Origin: an uncultured Alphaproteobacteria bacterium
Lineage (GTDB): Bacteria; Pseudomonadota; Alphaproteobacteria; HIMB59; GCA-002718135
Length of the DNA stretch: 64,000 nt
NCBI GenBank assembly: GCA_902615845.1
Contig: CACMQS010000001.1
Location: 1 to 64,000 of the forward strand
Direction: 5' to 3'
The translations under genes and the position numbers were made by a program. Each line of letters begins with the position of its first letter. Within the stretch, counting starts at the first letter, position 1. A model generated the notes under the pieces. It had not been told where the DNA came from. It did not search any database and was given only the letters and a program-made list of their open reading frames with translations. Below, in pieces: positions 44,468 to 55,000 of this stretch.

Positions 44468-45751
44468 ATGAGATTATTTATATTATTATTACTTATTTAT
44501 TCTAAATCTATATTTGCTCTATCGATTGATGATTCTGTAAAAAGTACGATTGCAAATAATTTGAAGGTAAAAATTGCTTTTGAAAAACTTAATGAAAGCA
44601 AAGAAACTATTGAGGTAGCTATAGGCAAAAAACTTCCTACAGTTACGGGCACAATTTCAGGTACATATAGTAATAGTGATACAACATCAGCAGCTGGTGT
44701 ATCAATAACACCAGAGATTTTTACAGATAAATATAAAATTAGTATTACTCAAAATTTATATGATGGTGGTGAAAAAAGCTTAGAAATAGAAAGATCAAAA
44801 ATTATTTACGAAAATGCAGTTATAAACTTTTATAAAACAGTTCAAGATTTATCGCTAACAGCTGTAGAAGGTTATTTAACCGTAATAAATTATGAAAAAT
44901 CATTAGAGGCTTCCAAAAAAAATTTTGATTCTGTTTCAAGATTTTTAGAAGAAGTAAAATTAAAATATGAATTGGGATCAGCAACCATAACTGAATTGAA
45001 AAATGCTGAGAGTGCTTTTTCAATTGCTGAAACAAATCTTTTTTCAGCTGAACAAAACTACAAAGTCAGTTTAAAAACATTTAAATCAATTGTTGGTAAA
45101 GAAGCTATTAATTTAGAAGATTATGTAAATATAGAAGATGATTTGAACTTTGATAACATACTTTCTGAAGTTAATAAGAATAATTTTAATATTTTAATTG
45201 CTCAAAATAATATTAAAATTAAAGAACTAGATCTCTCTAAAGAAAAAGGTTCTAACAGACCAACCTTAGATATAACAGCTTCAACAGAGTATTCTGATGG
45301 TTCACGAATAGATCCTGGAAGTGAAAATACTAATGCATCAATAGGCTTAACTTTAACAATTCCTATATTTCAGCAAAATATTGACAAATCAGACATTAGA
45401 AAAATAAATTCTCAAATTTTACAAACTGAAATTGAGTTAGAGGATCTTAAAGAAAGTTTAAATATTGAGGTATCAAACTATTATAAAGACTATTTAGTTA
45501 GTAAATCAAATTTAAATACATTTTTATTAACTATAGAGTATGCAAATACTCTACTAGAAAGCACTCAAGAAGAATACAACCTTGGGACAAAATCTATCAC
45601 TGATCTAATAGAAGCAGAAACTAATCTTTTAAACGTAAATGTTGAATATTTTAATGCAAATAAAAACTATCTGATTAATTATTTTAATTTACTAGCTTTA
45701 GATGGCTCACTGATTAAATTATTTGAGGAGTATCTTCCTAGCTATAATTAG
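44468..45751 (+). CDS. tolC: TolC-family outer membrane channel
   Basis: Outer-membrane exit duct for type I secretion and efflux pumps. A signal peptide of 17 residues ends at IFA before LSIDDSV. The 410-residue mature part has the two TolC repeats of long helices and short strands (VKLKYELGSATITEL in repeat one, TQEEYNLGTKSITDLIEAE in repeat two) and the LTLTIPIFQ strand. No pump or ABC exporter gene lies nearby. It starts the base after the PCMT-like stop and precedes popZ by 37 bases. Confidence 0.92.
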   Translation: MRLFILLLLIYSKSIFALSIDDSVKSTIANNLKVKIAFEKLNESKETIEVAIGKKLPTVTGTISGTYSNSDTTSAAGVSITPEIFTDKYKISITQNLYDGGEKSLEIERSKIIYENAVINFYKTVQDLSLTAVEGYLTVINYEKSLEASKKNFDSVSRFLEEVKLKYELGSATITELKNAESAFSIAETNLFSAEQNYKVSLKTFKSIVGKEAINLEDYVNIEDDLNFDNILSEVNKNNFNILIAQNNIKIKELDLSKEKGSNRPTLDITASTEYSDGSRIDPGSENTNASIGLTLTIPIFQQNIDKSDIRKINSQILQTEIELEDLKESLNIEVSNYYKDYLVSKSNLNTFLLTIEYANTLLESTQEEYNLGTKSITDLIEAETNLLNVNVEYFNANKNYLINYFNLLALDGSLIKLFEEYLPSYN

Positions 45752-45788
45752 AGTTTTATTAATTTAATTAAACATTTATAATACCTTT

Positions 45789-46073
45789 ATGAATACAAAA
45801 AATTCTATCAATGAATCTCTTGAAGTCATACGAAGAGCACTTGAAGATGAAAAAAACGGTTCAAATAAAAATACTTCATCTAATATTTTAATACTTAATC
45901 AAAAGGTTAATAGTGATGGTACAATAAAATTACTTCAAAAAGACGAAGAAATTAATAGTGAAATTAATGATATTATAGATCAAAAACTCTCTTATCTTGT
46001 AGAAAATAAAATTGAAAAAATACTTGATGAGAAAATCCCAAAATTACTAAAAAATTATTTCGATTCAAAATAG
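45789..46073 (+). CDS. popZ: PopZ-like polar organizing protein (DUF2497), short form
   Basis: A 94-residue protein that fits the PopZ/DUF2497 family by position (between tolC and valS, as in Caulobacter) and by design: an N-terminal helix SINESLEVIRRALEDE, a polar middle, and a C-terminal helical part (residues 60-92, IIDQKLSYLVENKIEKILDE) that in PopZ drives assembly. The acidic Pro-rich linker of Caulobacter PopZ is almost absent, so the protein is about half length. Without the synteny the call would be weak. valS starts 5 bases later. Confidence 0.68.
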   Translation: MNTKNSINESLEVIRRALEDEKNGSNKNTSSNILILNQKVNSDGTIKLLQKDEEINSEINDIIDQKLSYLVENKIEKILDEKIPKLLKNYFDSK

Positions 46074-46078
46074 TTACG

Positions 46079-48706
46079 ATGCAGCTTGATAAATTTTTTG
46101 ATTTTTTAAAAGATGAAAAAAATCTTTATTCTCAATGGGAGCAATCAAATTGTTTTAAACCACAAAAAGGAGGTGAACCATATTCTATAATGATGCCACC
46201 ACCTAATGTTACAGGCAGCTTACATATGGGTCATGCTTTAACTTTTACAATTCAAGATATATTGATCAGATACCATAGAATGAAGGGTATGGAAGTATTG
46301 TGGCAAGCAGGGACAGATCATGCAGGAATAGCTACTCAGATGGTTGTTGAAAGAAAATTAAGTGAGTCAAACCTTGATCGACGATCTCTAGGTAGAGAAA
46401 AGTTTATTGAAAAAGTATGGGAATGGAAAAAAGAGTCAGGTGGCCAGATAAGTAATCAATTAAGAAGACTTGGTGCTTCTGCAGATTGGTCAAGAGAAAG
46501 ATTTACTATGGATGAAGGTCTTTCTAATGCAGTTAAGAAAGTTTTTGTTAATTTATTTAATGATGGAATTATTTATAAAGATAAGAGATTGGTGAATTGG
46601 GACCCAAAACTTTTAACAGCTATTTCTGATCTAGAAGTAGAGCAAAGAGATACTGAAGGAAGTTTATGGCATATTAAATATCCTATAGATGAAAATAATC
46701 ATATCATTGTTGCAACAACAAGACCTGAGACAATGTTAGGTGATACTGCAGTTGCCGTTCATCCAAATGATGAAAAATATAAAAATCTAATTGGCAAATT
46801 TTGTAACTTACCAATTTCAAATAAGAAAATACCAATCATTGCTGATGAATATGCAGATCCTGAAAAAGGTTCTGGAGCTGTAAAAATTACACCTGCACAT
46901 GACTTTAATGATTTTGAGGTAGGAAAGAGACATGATTTAGAATTTATTAATATTTTTGATGAAAATGCTAAACTGAACTCAAATGTACCTGAAGAATTTC
47001 AAAATTTAGATCGATTTGAAGCAAGAAAACTAATTTTAAAAAAATTAGATGAAATGAATTTATTAATTAAAGAAGAAAAACAGCAAATGGTCATACCATA
47101 TGGTGATAGATCAGGTGTTGTTATTGAGCCATGGCTGACAGACCAATGGTTTTGTGATGCTAAAAAATTATCAGTTGATCCAATATCAGCTGTTAAAGAT
47201 AATAGGTCTAAATTTATTCCCAAACAATGGGAAAATACATTTTATAATTGGATGGAAAATATTCAACCGTGGTGTATTTCAAGGCAGTTATGGTGGGGGC
47301 ATCAAATTCCTGCATGGTATGGTCCTGATAATAAATATTTTGTTAGTGAAACTCTTGAAGGTGCACAAAATCAAGCAAAAGAATTTTATGGAAAGGATAT
47401 TGAGCTTAGACAAGATGAAGACGTTCTAGATACTTGGTTTTCTTCTGCTCTATGGACATTCTCTACTTTAGATTGGCCAAATAAAACGTATGAATTAGAT
47501 AAATTTTATCCTGGTAACGTTTTGGTTACTGGTTTTGATATCATATTTTTTTGGGTTGCGCGGATGATGATGATGGGTTCTTATTTTATGAAGGAAACTC
47601 CATTTAAAGATATTTATATTCATCCCTTAATACGTGATGAAAAAGGACAAAAAATGTCTAAATCAAAAGGAAACATAATTGATCCTTTAGACTTATTAGA
47701 TAAATATGGTGCTGATACATTAAGATTTACACTAACAGCACTATTAAATCCTGGACGAGATGTAAAATTATCTGAAGCTAGAGTTAAAGGATATAAATCA
47801 TTCACAAATAAAATTTGGAATGCTGGAAAATTTTTACAATTGAATAATTCAATTTTTATAGATGATATATCAATTGATTCAATTATTTTTGATGCAAACA
47901 AATGGATAATAAAAGAATTGAATGATTTGAACACTCAACTTGATCAATTAACTAAAAAGTATTTGTTTCATGAAATAGCCAATAAAATTTATCATTTCGT
48001 ATGGCATACTTATTGTGATTGGTACATTGAAATTATTAAACAAAATTTTGAAAATGAAAAATTTGCTGATGAAATTAAAAAAGTTTCTGGATGGACATTT
48101 ATTCAAGTTTTAAAGATCATACATCCAATTATGCCATTTATAAGTGAAAAATTATGGAGATCTTTAGTTGACGATAAATCATATTTAATGAACCAAGTTT
48201 TTCAAAATTATTCAACAAATAATTCTTTTAATAATTCTAAAAAAAACTTTGAAATATTTATTGAATTCATAACATCTATAAGAAATTTGAGATCGGAACT
48301 AAATATACCCTATAAACAATTAATTAATATCTCCATAGAGGCAAAAAATGAAGAACTGAATAATTTTCTAATTGCGTATAAAAATGAAATAAGTAATTTT
48401 TTAAAAACCAAAGATATTAGTTTTGATAAAATTCAACCTAATAAAAATTCAGCTTTAATTGTGTTAACATCATTATCAGTTTTAATTCCTTTAGATGGTA
48501 TTATTGACTCAGAAGCAGAATTAAAAAAATTAAATCAGAAAAAGCAAGTTGAGCAAGAAAAATTTAATAAAGTTAATGACAAATTAAAAAATGATAATTT
48601 CATGAATAAAGCTTCAGAAGAAATTATTAATAAATTTAAAAATGAGGCAAATATTTATAAATCTTCTATTGAAAAAATTGATCAAATAATAAATACTATC
48701 AAATAG
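46079..48706 (+). CDS. valS: Valyl-tRNA synthetase
   Basis: Charges tRNA-Val in the cytoplasm. The 875 residues have the class I motifs HMGH (residues 49-52, in [11 protein letters not shown]) and KMSKS (near 525), the editing domain in between ([17 protein letters not shown]), and the zinc-free catalytic region [10 protein letters not shown]. The C-terminal 65 residues form the family's coiled-coil arm ([22 protein letters not shown]). All functional parts are there. It is 5 bases after popZ and 1 base before ilvD. Confidence 0.96.
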   Translation: MQLDKFFDFLKDEKNLYSQWEQSNCFKPQKGGEPYSIMMPPPNVTGSLHMGHALTFTIQDILIRYHRMKGMEVLWQAGTDHAGIATQMVVERKLSESNLDRRSLGREKFIEKVWEWKKESGGQISNQLRRLGASADWSRERFTMDEGLSNAVKKVFVNLFNDGIIYKDKRLVNWDPKLLTAISDLEVEQRDTEGSLWHIKYPIDENNHIIVATTRPETMLGDTAVAVHPNDEKYKNLIGKFCNLPISNKKIPIIADEYADPEKGSGAVKITPAHDFNDFEVGKRHDLEFINIFDENAKLNSNVPEEFQNLDRFEARKLILKKLDEMNLLIKEEKQQMVIPYGDRSGVVIEPWLTDQWFCDAKKLSVDPISAVKDNRSKFIPKQWENTFYNWMENIQPWCISRQLWWGHQIPAWYGPDNKYFVSETLEGAQNQAKEFYGKDIELRQDEDVLDTWFSSALWTFSTLDWPNKTYELDKFYPGNVLVTGFDIIFFWVARMMMMGSYFMKETPFKDIYIHPLIRDEKGQKMSKSKGNIIDPLDLLDKYGADTLRFTLTALLNPGRDVKLSEARVKGYKSFTNKIWNAGKFLQLNNSIFIDDISIDSIIFDANKWIIKELNDLNTQLDQLTKKYLFHEIANKIYHFVWHTYCDWYIEIIKQNFENEKFADEIKKVSGWTFIQVLKIIHPIMPFISEKLWRSLVDDKSYLMNQVFQNYSTNNSFNNSKKNFEIFIEFITSIRNLRSELNIPYKQLINISIEAKNEELNNFLIAYKNEISNFLKTKDISFDKIQPNKNSALIVLTSLSVLIPLDGIIDSEAELKKLNQKKQVEQEKFNKVNDKLKNDNFMNKASEEIINKFKNEANIYKSSIEKIDQIINTIK

Positions 48707-48707
48707 A

Positions 48708-50438
48708 ATGGAAGATAAAGGTTCAAATAGAAAATCTAATCTACCTAGCAGATATGTTAGTGTAGGGCCTAAAAGTGCACCTCATAGATCTTATTATTAT
48801 GCTATGGGTTTGAAAGAACATGAAATCTATCAACCATTTGTTGGGGTTGTTAGTACCTGGAATGAATCAGCTCCTTGCAACATTACACTTCAGGATCAAG
48901 CACAACATGTGAAGACAGGTGTAAAAGATGCTGGAGGAACACCAAGAGAATTTACAACTATAACAGTAACAGATGGAATTGCCATGGGTCATGAGGCAAT
49001 GAAATCCTCTCTTATTAGTAGAGAGGTTATTGCAGATTCCATTGAATTATCTGTGAGAGGTCACTGTTATGATGCAATAGTTGGACTTGCAGGCTGTGAT
49101 AAATCTTTACCAGGTTTAATGATGGCTATGGTTAGATTAAATGTACCATCAGTATTCATTTATGGGGGGTCAATCTTACCAGGAAAATATAAGGGTAAAG
49201 ATGTTACCGTTATTGATGTTTTTGAAGCAGTTGGAAAACATGCTGCAGGAACTATTACAGATCAAGATTTAAAAGATATTGAACAAGTTGCTTGCCCATC
49301 TGCTGGATCGTGTGGAGGTCAGTTTACAGCAAATACGATGGCATGTATTTCAGAAGCAGTTGGTTTAGCTCTAACAAATTCAGCTATGCCTCCAGCAGTA
49401 AATACTGAAGAAAGAAAAGCTTATGGTGAAAAGAGTGGTAAAGCTATAATGAATTTATTAGAAAAGAATATAAGACCAAGGGATATAGTAACTATTGATT
49501 CATTGGTAAACGCTGCAAGAGTAGTTGCAGCTACTGGAGGTTCAACTAATGCAGCACTTCATCTTCCTGCGATAGCTAATGAAGCGGGTTTAAAATTTAC
49601 ATTAAGAGATGTTGTAGAAATTTATAATTCGACTCCTTATATCGGAGATATGCAACCTGGTGGAAAGTACGTTGCTAAAGATTTATATGATGTAGGAGGT
49701 GTACCAGTTGTTATAAAATCTTTATTAGATGGTGGTTATATAAACGGAGACTGTATAACTGTTACAGGAAAAACAATAGCTGAAAACCATAAAGAAGTAA
49801 TATTTCCTACAAATCAAGATGTTGTTTATAAATGTGATAATCCAATTAGTGAAAATAGTTCAGTCGTAGGGTTGTGGGGTAATCTTGCACCAGATGGATG
49901 TATATCAAAAATAGCAGGTTTAAAAAATTTAACTTTTAAAGGAAAAGCTAAATGCTTTGACTCAGAAGAAGATGCTTTAACCGCAGTTTTAAAAAATGAA
50001 ATTAAAGCAGGAGATGCGGTAATAATTAGATATGAAGGTCCTAAAGGAGGACCAGGTATGCGTGAAATGCTTTCAACAACAGGTGCAATATATGGGCAAG
50101 GGTTAGGTGAAACTGTTGCTTTAATTACAGACGGACGGTTTTCAGGTGGCACAAGAGGATTTTGCATTGGTCATGTAGGACCAGAAGCAGCTGTAGGAGG
50201 TATGATAGGTTTACTTAAAAATGGCGATGAGATTATTATTGATGCTGTTAAAGGTGAAATCAACGTTACGCTTTCAGATCAAGAAGTAGAAAAGAGAAAA
50301 AACGATTGGAAACCAAGAAAAACTAATCATAATTCTGGATCCATATGGAAATATTCCCAAACTGTTGGTCCAGCTTACGAAGGTGCTGTTACTCAACCGG
50401 GCGCAAAAGACGAAACGCATACATACGCTGATATTTAA
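48708..50438 (+). CDS. ilvD: Dihydroxy-acid dehydratase
   Basis: Iron-sulfur enzyme in valine, leucine and isoleucine synthesis. The 576 residues contain the cluster ligands in [11 protein letters not shown] and [15 protein letters not shown], and the [16 protein letters not shown] signature in the C-terminal half. Length is as expected. Its better base composition (more Gly and Ala) reflects strong conservation. It directly follows valS, with no evident promoter between, so both branched-chain genes may be co-transcribed. It is convergent with xthA, 2 bases apart. Confidence 0.96.
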   Translation: MEDKGSNRKSNLPSRYVSVGPKSAPHRSYYYAMGLKEHEIYQPFVGVVSTWNESAPCNITLQDQAQHVKTGVKDAGGTPREFTTITVTDGIAMGHEAMKSSLISREVIADSIELSVRGHCYDAIVGLAGCDKSLPGLMMAMVRLNVPSVFIYGGSILPGKYKGKDVTVIDVFEAVGKHAAGTITDQDLKDIEQVACPSAGSCGGQFTANTMACISEAVGLALTNSAMPPAVNTEERKAYGEKSGKAIMNLLEKNIRPRDIVTIDSLVNAARVVAATGGSTNAALHLPAIANEAGLKFTLRDVVEIYNSTPYIGDMQPGGKYVAKDLYDVGGVPVVIKSLLDGGYINGDCITVTGKTIAENHKEVIFPTNQDVVYKCDNPISENSSVVGLWGNLAPDGCISKIAGLKNLTFKGKAKCFDSEEDALTAVLKNEIKAGDAVIIRYEGPKGGPGMREMLSTTGAIYGQGLGETVALITDGRFSGGTRGFCIGHVGPEAAVGGMIGLLKNGDEIIIDAVKGEINVTLSDQEVEKRKNDWKPRKTNHNSGSIWKYSQTVGPAYEGAVTQPGAKDETHTYADI

Positions 50439-50440
50439 TA

Positions 50441-51226
50441 TTAATTAACTAATTCAATCGTAACTGGAGTGTGATCAGAAGCTTTTTCCCAACCTCTTGG
50501 TTCACGATTAACATTAACTGATTTAATCAAATCAGTTACTTCTGGTGAAGTAAGAAAATGATCAATTCTTAGACCATTGCCTTTTTGCCAACTTCCACCT
50601 CGATAACCCCAAAAAGTCCAGTTTGTATTTCCATCAACACAGTATTTAACTGTATCAACAAAACCTAAATTTAAAAGATATCTAAATTTTTCTCTTGTTA
50701 ATGGATGAGCACAAGCATCATTTTTAAAATTTTCTGGTGAATAAACGTCTTCATCGCTTGGTATTACATTAAAATCTCCACCTATAATTACTGGTTGATT
50801 ATTATCAATTAATTCTTTGATATATTTATTAAAATTTATCATCCAATCAATTTTGTAATCAAATTTTTCAGTTTCAATTGGATTTCCATTTGGAAGATAA
50901 ATATTTATTAATTTAATTTTATTTTTTATATTTTTTAAGGATATCTCTGTTTCAATAAATCTGGAATTTGCATCTTTGTAATCAGGAATATTTAAATTTG
51001 AAATTTCAATACTTTCTTTGCTAAGTATGGCTACTCCATTCCAAGCTTTTTGACCGTTTACATAACACTTATAATTAATATTTTCTAATTCCTCTTTAGG
51101 AAAACTTTCATTTGTACACTTTAATTCTTGAATTAAATATAAATCTGATTGATCTTTTTTTATAAATTTTATTAAATGCTCTATTCTTGCATTAACTGAA
51201 TTTACATTCCAGGTAGTAATTTTCAT
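50441..51226 (-). CDS. xthA: Exodeoxyribonuclease III
   Basis: AP endonuclease/3'-5' exonuclease for base excision repair. The 261 residues have the family motifs ITTWNVNSVNAR (start), LIQELKCT with the metal Glu, GGDFNVIP, and ASDHTPV with the terminal Asp-His pair. All catalytic residues are in place. It begins directly downstream of erpA, and the erpA-xthA pair is divergent from dgt, an arrangement common in alphaproteobacteria. Confidence 0.95.
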   Translation of the reverse strand: MKITTWNVNSVNARIEHLIKFIKKDQSDLYLIQELKCTNESFPKEELENINYKCYVNGQKAWNGVAILSKESIEISNLNIPDYKDANSRFIETEISLKNIKNKIKLINIYLPNGNPIETEKFDYKIDWMINFNKYIKELIDNNQPVIIGGDFNVIPSDEDVYSPENFKNDACAHPLTREKFRYLLNLGFVDTVKYCVDGNTNWTFWGYRGGSWQKGNGLRIDHFLTSPEVTDLIKSVNVNREPRGWEKASDHTPVTIELVN

Positions 51227-51553
51227 TTATATTGAAAAAGAAGTACCACACCCACATGAAGAAGATGCTAGTGGATTAGAAATTTTAAAGGATGATCCAA
51301 TCAATTCATCAACATAATCAATTTTCGATCCTTTTATTAATTCAATTGAAGTTTTATCGATTAATACATCAGCATTTTTATAATTAAAGATTAAATCATC
51401 TTCATTTGGTTTGTCTGAAAAATCAAATTTATATTGAAATCCAGCACAACCACCACCTAATACGGTAATTCTGAAATAGTTTGATTTTTCAGATAGAAGT
51501 ATCTTGTTGATATGATTCTGAGCACTTTCTGTAACTTCAATTATATTGTTCAT
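51227..51553 (-). CDS. erpA: Iron-sulfur cluster insertion protein (ErpA/IscA)
   Basis: A-type carrier that hands Fe-S clusters to target enzymes. The 108 residues hold the three conserved cysteines, Cys36 (GGGCAGFQYKF), Cys100 and Cys102 (SSCGCGTSF). The start MNNIIEVTESAQNHINKIL is typical of ErpA. It is divergent from dgt across 54 bases and shares its strand with xthA. IlvD, encoded nearby, is a likely client. Confidence 0.92.
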   Translation of the reverse strand: MNNIIEVTESAQNHINKILLSEKSNYFRITVLGGGCAGFQYKFDFSDKPNEDDLIFNYKNADVLIDKTSIELIKGSKIDYVDELIGSSFKISNPLASSSCGCGTSFSI

Positions 51554-51607
51554 TTATCTAAATATTGTTATTAGTTATTTTTTTACAATTATAATATAAA
51601 TTTTCTT

Positions 51608-52726
51608 ATGTTCAAACATTTAGCTTCCAATCCAGATAAATCAAATGGAAGATTATATAATGAGCTAGATGATGATTTGAGAAATCCATTTGAAAGAGAC
51701 AGAGCTAGAGTTATTCACTCTAATTCTTTTAGAAAATTAAAACACAAAACCCAAGTTTTTATTGAAAGTGAGAGTGATTATTTTAGGACTAGACTAACTC
51801 ATTCTTTGGAAGTTGCTCAAATATCAAGATCAATTTGTAGATTACTTGAATTAGATGAAGATCTAGGCGAAACAGTTGCTCTCGCACATGATTTAGGTCA
51901 TCCTCCTTTTGGTCATATTGGTGAAGATGCACTTGATTATTCAATGAAAAAGTTTGGAGGTTTTAATCATAATGATCAAACCTTGAGAGTTTTAACATTT
52001 ATAGAAAAAAGACACCCTGATTTTGATGGATTAAATCTAACATGGGAGAGCTTAGAGGGAATAATAAAACATAATGGAATTTTGAGTGATCATTTACCTT
52101 ATCACTTAGATAATTATTCAAAATTACACAATCTCAATCTAACTGATCAACCTTATTTAGAATCACAGATAGCAAGTATATCTGATGATATTGCTTATAA
52201 CAATCACGATGTAGAGGATGCTATTAGAGCAAACTTAATATCATTAGATGATATTGCAGAGTTAAGTTTTTTTGAAAAAATTATAATTGATTTAAGAGAT
52301 CACTATAAAGATATTCCAAATAAACTTCTCGTGTATCAAGTTTTAAGAAATTCCATATCTAATATGATAAATGATATATATGAGACTACAAAAAAAAATT
52401 TAATTGAAAATAATATTAATTCTATTGATGAAATACGTAAAAAAAATAAATTCGTTGTTTCATTTTCAAATGAAATGAAGAAAAATTGTGACATAATTAA
52501 AAAATTCTTATTTGATAAAGTTTATAATCACAGTCATTTATCAGATAAGAGACAGTATTCAAAAAAGGTTATATCTACTTTGTTTACTTATTTCGTAAAA
52601 AATAATAATAAGCTACCAGCAGATTGGAGAAATCAAAATATTGAAATTGAAAGATTAATTTGTGATTATATTTCAGGAATGACTGATAGATTTGCTCTTA
52701 ATTTATATAAGGAGATTAGTGAATAA
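51608..52726 (+). CDS. dgt: Deoxyguanosinetriphosphate triphosphohydrolase-like protein
   Basis: HD-domain dNTPase that removes tripolyphosphate from dNTPs and may tune nucleotide pools. Metal ligands are His65 (RLTHSLEVAQ), His94-Asp95 (ALAHDLGHPPFGH) and a later Asp in ISDDIAYNNHDVED. The 372 residues match the short alphaproteobacterial form. Its last codons hold the AAGGAG ribosome site for argS and overlap the argS start by 8 bases. Confidence 0.92.
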   Translation: MFKHLASNPDKSNGRLYNELDDDLRNPFERDRARVIHSNSFRKLKHKTQVFIESESDYFRTRLTHSLEVAQISRSICRLLELDEDLGETVALAHDLGHPPFGHIGEDALDYSMKKFGGFNHNDQTLRVLTFIEKRHPDFDGLNLTWESLEGIIKHNGILSDHLPYHLDNYSKLHNLNLTDQPYLESQIASISDDIAYNNHDVEDAIRANLISLDDIAELSFFEKIIIDLRDHYKDIPNKLLVYQVLRNSISNMINDIYETTKKNLIENNINSIDEIRKKNKFVVSFSNEMKKNCDIIKKFLFDKVYNHSHLSDKRQYSKKVISTLFTYFVKNNNKLPADWRNQNIEIERLICDYISGMTDRFALNLYKEISE

Positions 52727-54449
52727 TTTTATAAAAGACCTTTCAGATTTTTTATTTGATTTTACAGATTTTTTAGAGAGTAACAAATTTATATCTCCCA
52801 TCAATAAAAAACAGATTAGCATCGATTACTCTTCAAATAATAAACAAGGTGATTTAGCGACAAATTTTTATTTAATTGTTAAAAGAAAAATTATTAATGA
52901 AAATTTTAATATTGAAAAAGAACTAAATGATAGAATTAAATCAATTGAATTTATCGATCATTTTGTGGTTTCAAAAAATGGTTTTATAAATTTTTTTCTC
53001 AAAGATAAGTTTGTATTAAGAAGTCTAAAGGAAATTTATGGTAAAAATTTTTTAAATTATATTAATTATGGTGCAGGTAAAAAAATAAATGTTGAATTTG
53101 TTTCGGCTAATCCAACTGGACCATTACATATAGCCCATATAAGAGGTGCTGTATTTGGAGATGTATTAAGCTCTCTTTATACTAAAACAGGTTTTGATGT
53201 TACTAGAGAGTATTACGTTAATGATGCAGGTTCTCAAATTGATAAATTATCAAACTCTCTTTTGAAGCGATATTTACAATTATTTGATAAAAAAATTGAG
53301 TTAGAAGAAGATGAGTATCCTGGTGAATACTTAATAAATATTGCCAAAAAAATTAAAAATGAAGATGGGGATAAGTGGTTAAACTTTCAGCAAGAAGAAA
53401 CTATTCAATATTTTAAAAATTTTGCATTAAAAAATATACTTTTAAACATAAAAACAGATTTAGAATTAATAAATATAAGATTTGATAAATTTACTCATGA
53501 AAGTGAAATAGAAAAAAGTAAAATTATTGACGAACTTTTCTTAATCTTAGATGAAAAAAAATTACTATATGAAGGTATTTTAGAAAAACCAAAGGGTGAT
53601 GATTCTGATTGGGAGCCAAGAGAGCAACTATTATTTAGATCCTCTAAATTATTAGACAATGAAGATCGAGCATTAAAAAAATCAAATGGTGAATGGACAT
53701 ATTTTGCTAATGATGCAGCATATCATTTAGATAAATGTAAAAGAAATTTTGATAGATTAGTAAATATTTGGGGGTCTGATCATATTGGATATATTCCAAG
53801 AATGAATTCGTTAATTAAAGCTATTAAAGATGATGAAACTTATTTAAACATTTTAACTTGTCAGATTGTAAGTTTAATTCAAAATAAACAAAAAATTAAA
53901 ATGTCAAAAAGATCTGGAAATTTTGTGACATTATCTAATGTTCATTCTAAGGTTGGAAAAGATCCTATAAGGTACTACATGATTTCTACTAAAAATGAGA
54001 CAGCAATTGACTTTGATTTAGATGCTGTTGTTGAAAAAAATAAAGATAATAAAGTTTTTTATTGTCAATACGCACACGCTAGAGCTTCATCAGTAATTAA
54101 AAAAGCAAACGAATTAGGTATAAAAATTAAAAATGATTATAATTTTTCTACAATACAAAATCTATCTGATGAGGAGGTAAAATTAATCAAAAAGTTAATT
54201 TGTTATCCTTATTTGTTATATCAATCATCATATTATAATGAACCACATAGACTAATCAATTACTTAGAAGAAATATCCTCTGATTTCCATTCAATTTGGA
54301 ATAAAGGTAAAGATAATGAATCACTTCGTTTTATAGATGAAAAAAATGCAGAAAAGACAATTTCAAAAATATTTTGGTTGGAGTCATTTAGAGTTGTTTT
54401 AAAAGATATATTTTCAATTATTGATATTAGCGCACCTGAAACAATGTAA
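52719..54449 (+). CDS. argS: Arginyl-tRNA synthetase
   Basis: Charges tRNA-Arg. The class I HIGH motif reads PTGPLHIAHIRG (near residue 130), the KMSK motif is IKMSKRSGNF, and the N-terminal additive domain and C-terminal DALR domain are both present. An ATG at 52692 lies deep inside dgt, but AAGGAG (52709-52714) is placed for the GTG at 52719, giving 576 residues beginning VNNFIKDLSDFL, in keeping with the family. It overlaps dgt by 8 bases and is followed by the SPOR-like gene with a one-base overlap. Confidence 0.94.
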   Translation: MNNFIKDLSDFLFDFTDFLESNKFISPINKKQISIDYSSNNKQGDLATNFYLIVKRKIINENFNIEKELNDRIKSIEFIDHFVVSKNGFINFFLKDKFVLRSLKEIYGKNFLNYINYGAGKKINVEFVSANPTGPLHIAHIRGAVFGDVLSSLYTKTGFDVTREYYVNDAGSQIDKLSNSLLKRYLQLFDKKIELEEDEYPGEYLINIAKKIKNEDGDKWLNFQQEETIQYFKNFALKNILLNIKTDLELINIRFDKFTHESEIEKSKIIDELFLILDEKKLLYEGILEKPKGDDSDWEPREQLLFRSSKLLDNEDRALKKSNGEWTYFANDAAYHLDKCKRNFDRLVNIWGSDHIGYIPRMNSLIKAIKDDETYLNILTCQIVSLIQNKQKIKMSKRSGNFVTLSNVHSKVGKDPIRYYMISTKNETAIDFDLDAVVEKNKDNKVFYCQYAHARASSVIKKANELGIKIKNDYNFSTIQNLSDEEVKLIKKLICYPYLLYQSSYYNEPHRLINYLEEISSDFHSIWNKGKDNESLRFIDEKNAEKTISKIFWLESFRVVLKDIFSIIDISAPETM

Positions 54450-54961
54450 TGATTAAAAGAATTATTTTTAAAAGAAAAAATAATTACATTTTAAAATATT
54501 CTTTATTATTATTGCTATTAATTATTATTCTTTATCTTATCTCATTTTATTATTTTAGTAATAGGGAGTATTTTGTCATTCCTAAATTTACTGATAAATA
54601 TTTCGTTATTCCTACTAATAAAGAAGGTGAAGTTGTTGATTATTTAGACAAGAAAAGTTTAAATAACATAGATAATGAAATTCAAGATTTTGATTTTAAG
54701 AATATAGACGAACTTGATTTTACAATTCAGTTATATAGCAATGATAATTTTGAAAATATTAATAAATACTTGTACAGTTTATTAGAAAATAAAAAAGAAA
54801 TCATAGATCATGAAGATATTTTTGTTTTTTATAAAAAAACTGAAATAGGTACGCAATATTTTATTACCTATAAAAATTACATCTCTAAGAATAATGCTTC
54901 TGAAGCTTGTTATTTATTAACTATTGTTAAGAGTTGTATAATACTTAATTTACAAAATTAA
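54449..54961 (+). CDS. Single-pass membrane protein with SPOR-like C-terminus
   Basis: A 170-residue protein with a basic N-terminal tail, one membrane helix (about residues 17-36) and a periplasmic domain. The last 80 residues (FTIQLYSNDNFENINKYLYSLLE...ILNL) have the alternating pattern of a SPOR peptidoglycan-binding domain. The position between argS and scpA is where alphaproteobacteria encode a SPOR protein followed by nagZ; nagZ is missing here. SPOR domains bind peptidoglycan stripped of stem peptides at the division septum. The call relies on synteny as much as on sequence. Confidence 0.68.
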   Translation: MIKRIIFKRKNNYILKYSLLLLLLIIILYLISFYYFSNREYFVIPKFTDKYFVIPTNKEGEVVDYLDKKSLNNIDNEIQDFDFKNIDELDFTIQLYSNDNFENINKYLYSLLENKKEIIDHEDIFVFYKKTEIGTQYFITYKNYISKNNASEACYLLTIVKSCIILNLQN

Positions 54962-55000
54962 TAATATTGAGAGAATCTCATTAATTTTATATAAAAAATT

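Noticed and set aside
52692..52718. Earlier ATG for argS inside dgt
   Set aside because: The nine extra residues are not part of the ArgS N-terminal domain, and AAGGAG at 52709-52714 points to the GTG at 52719.
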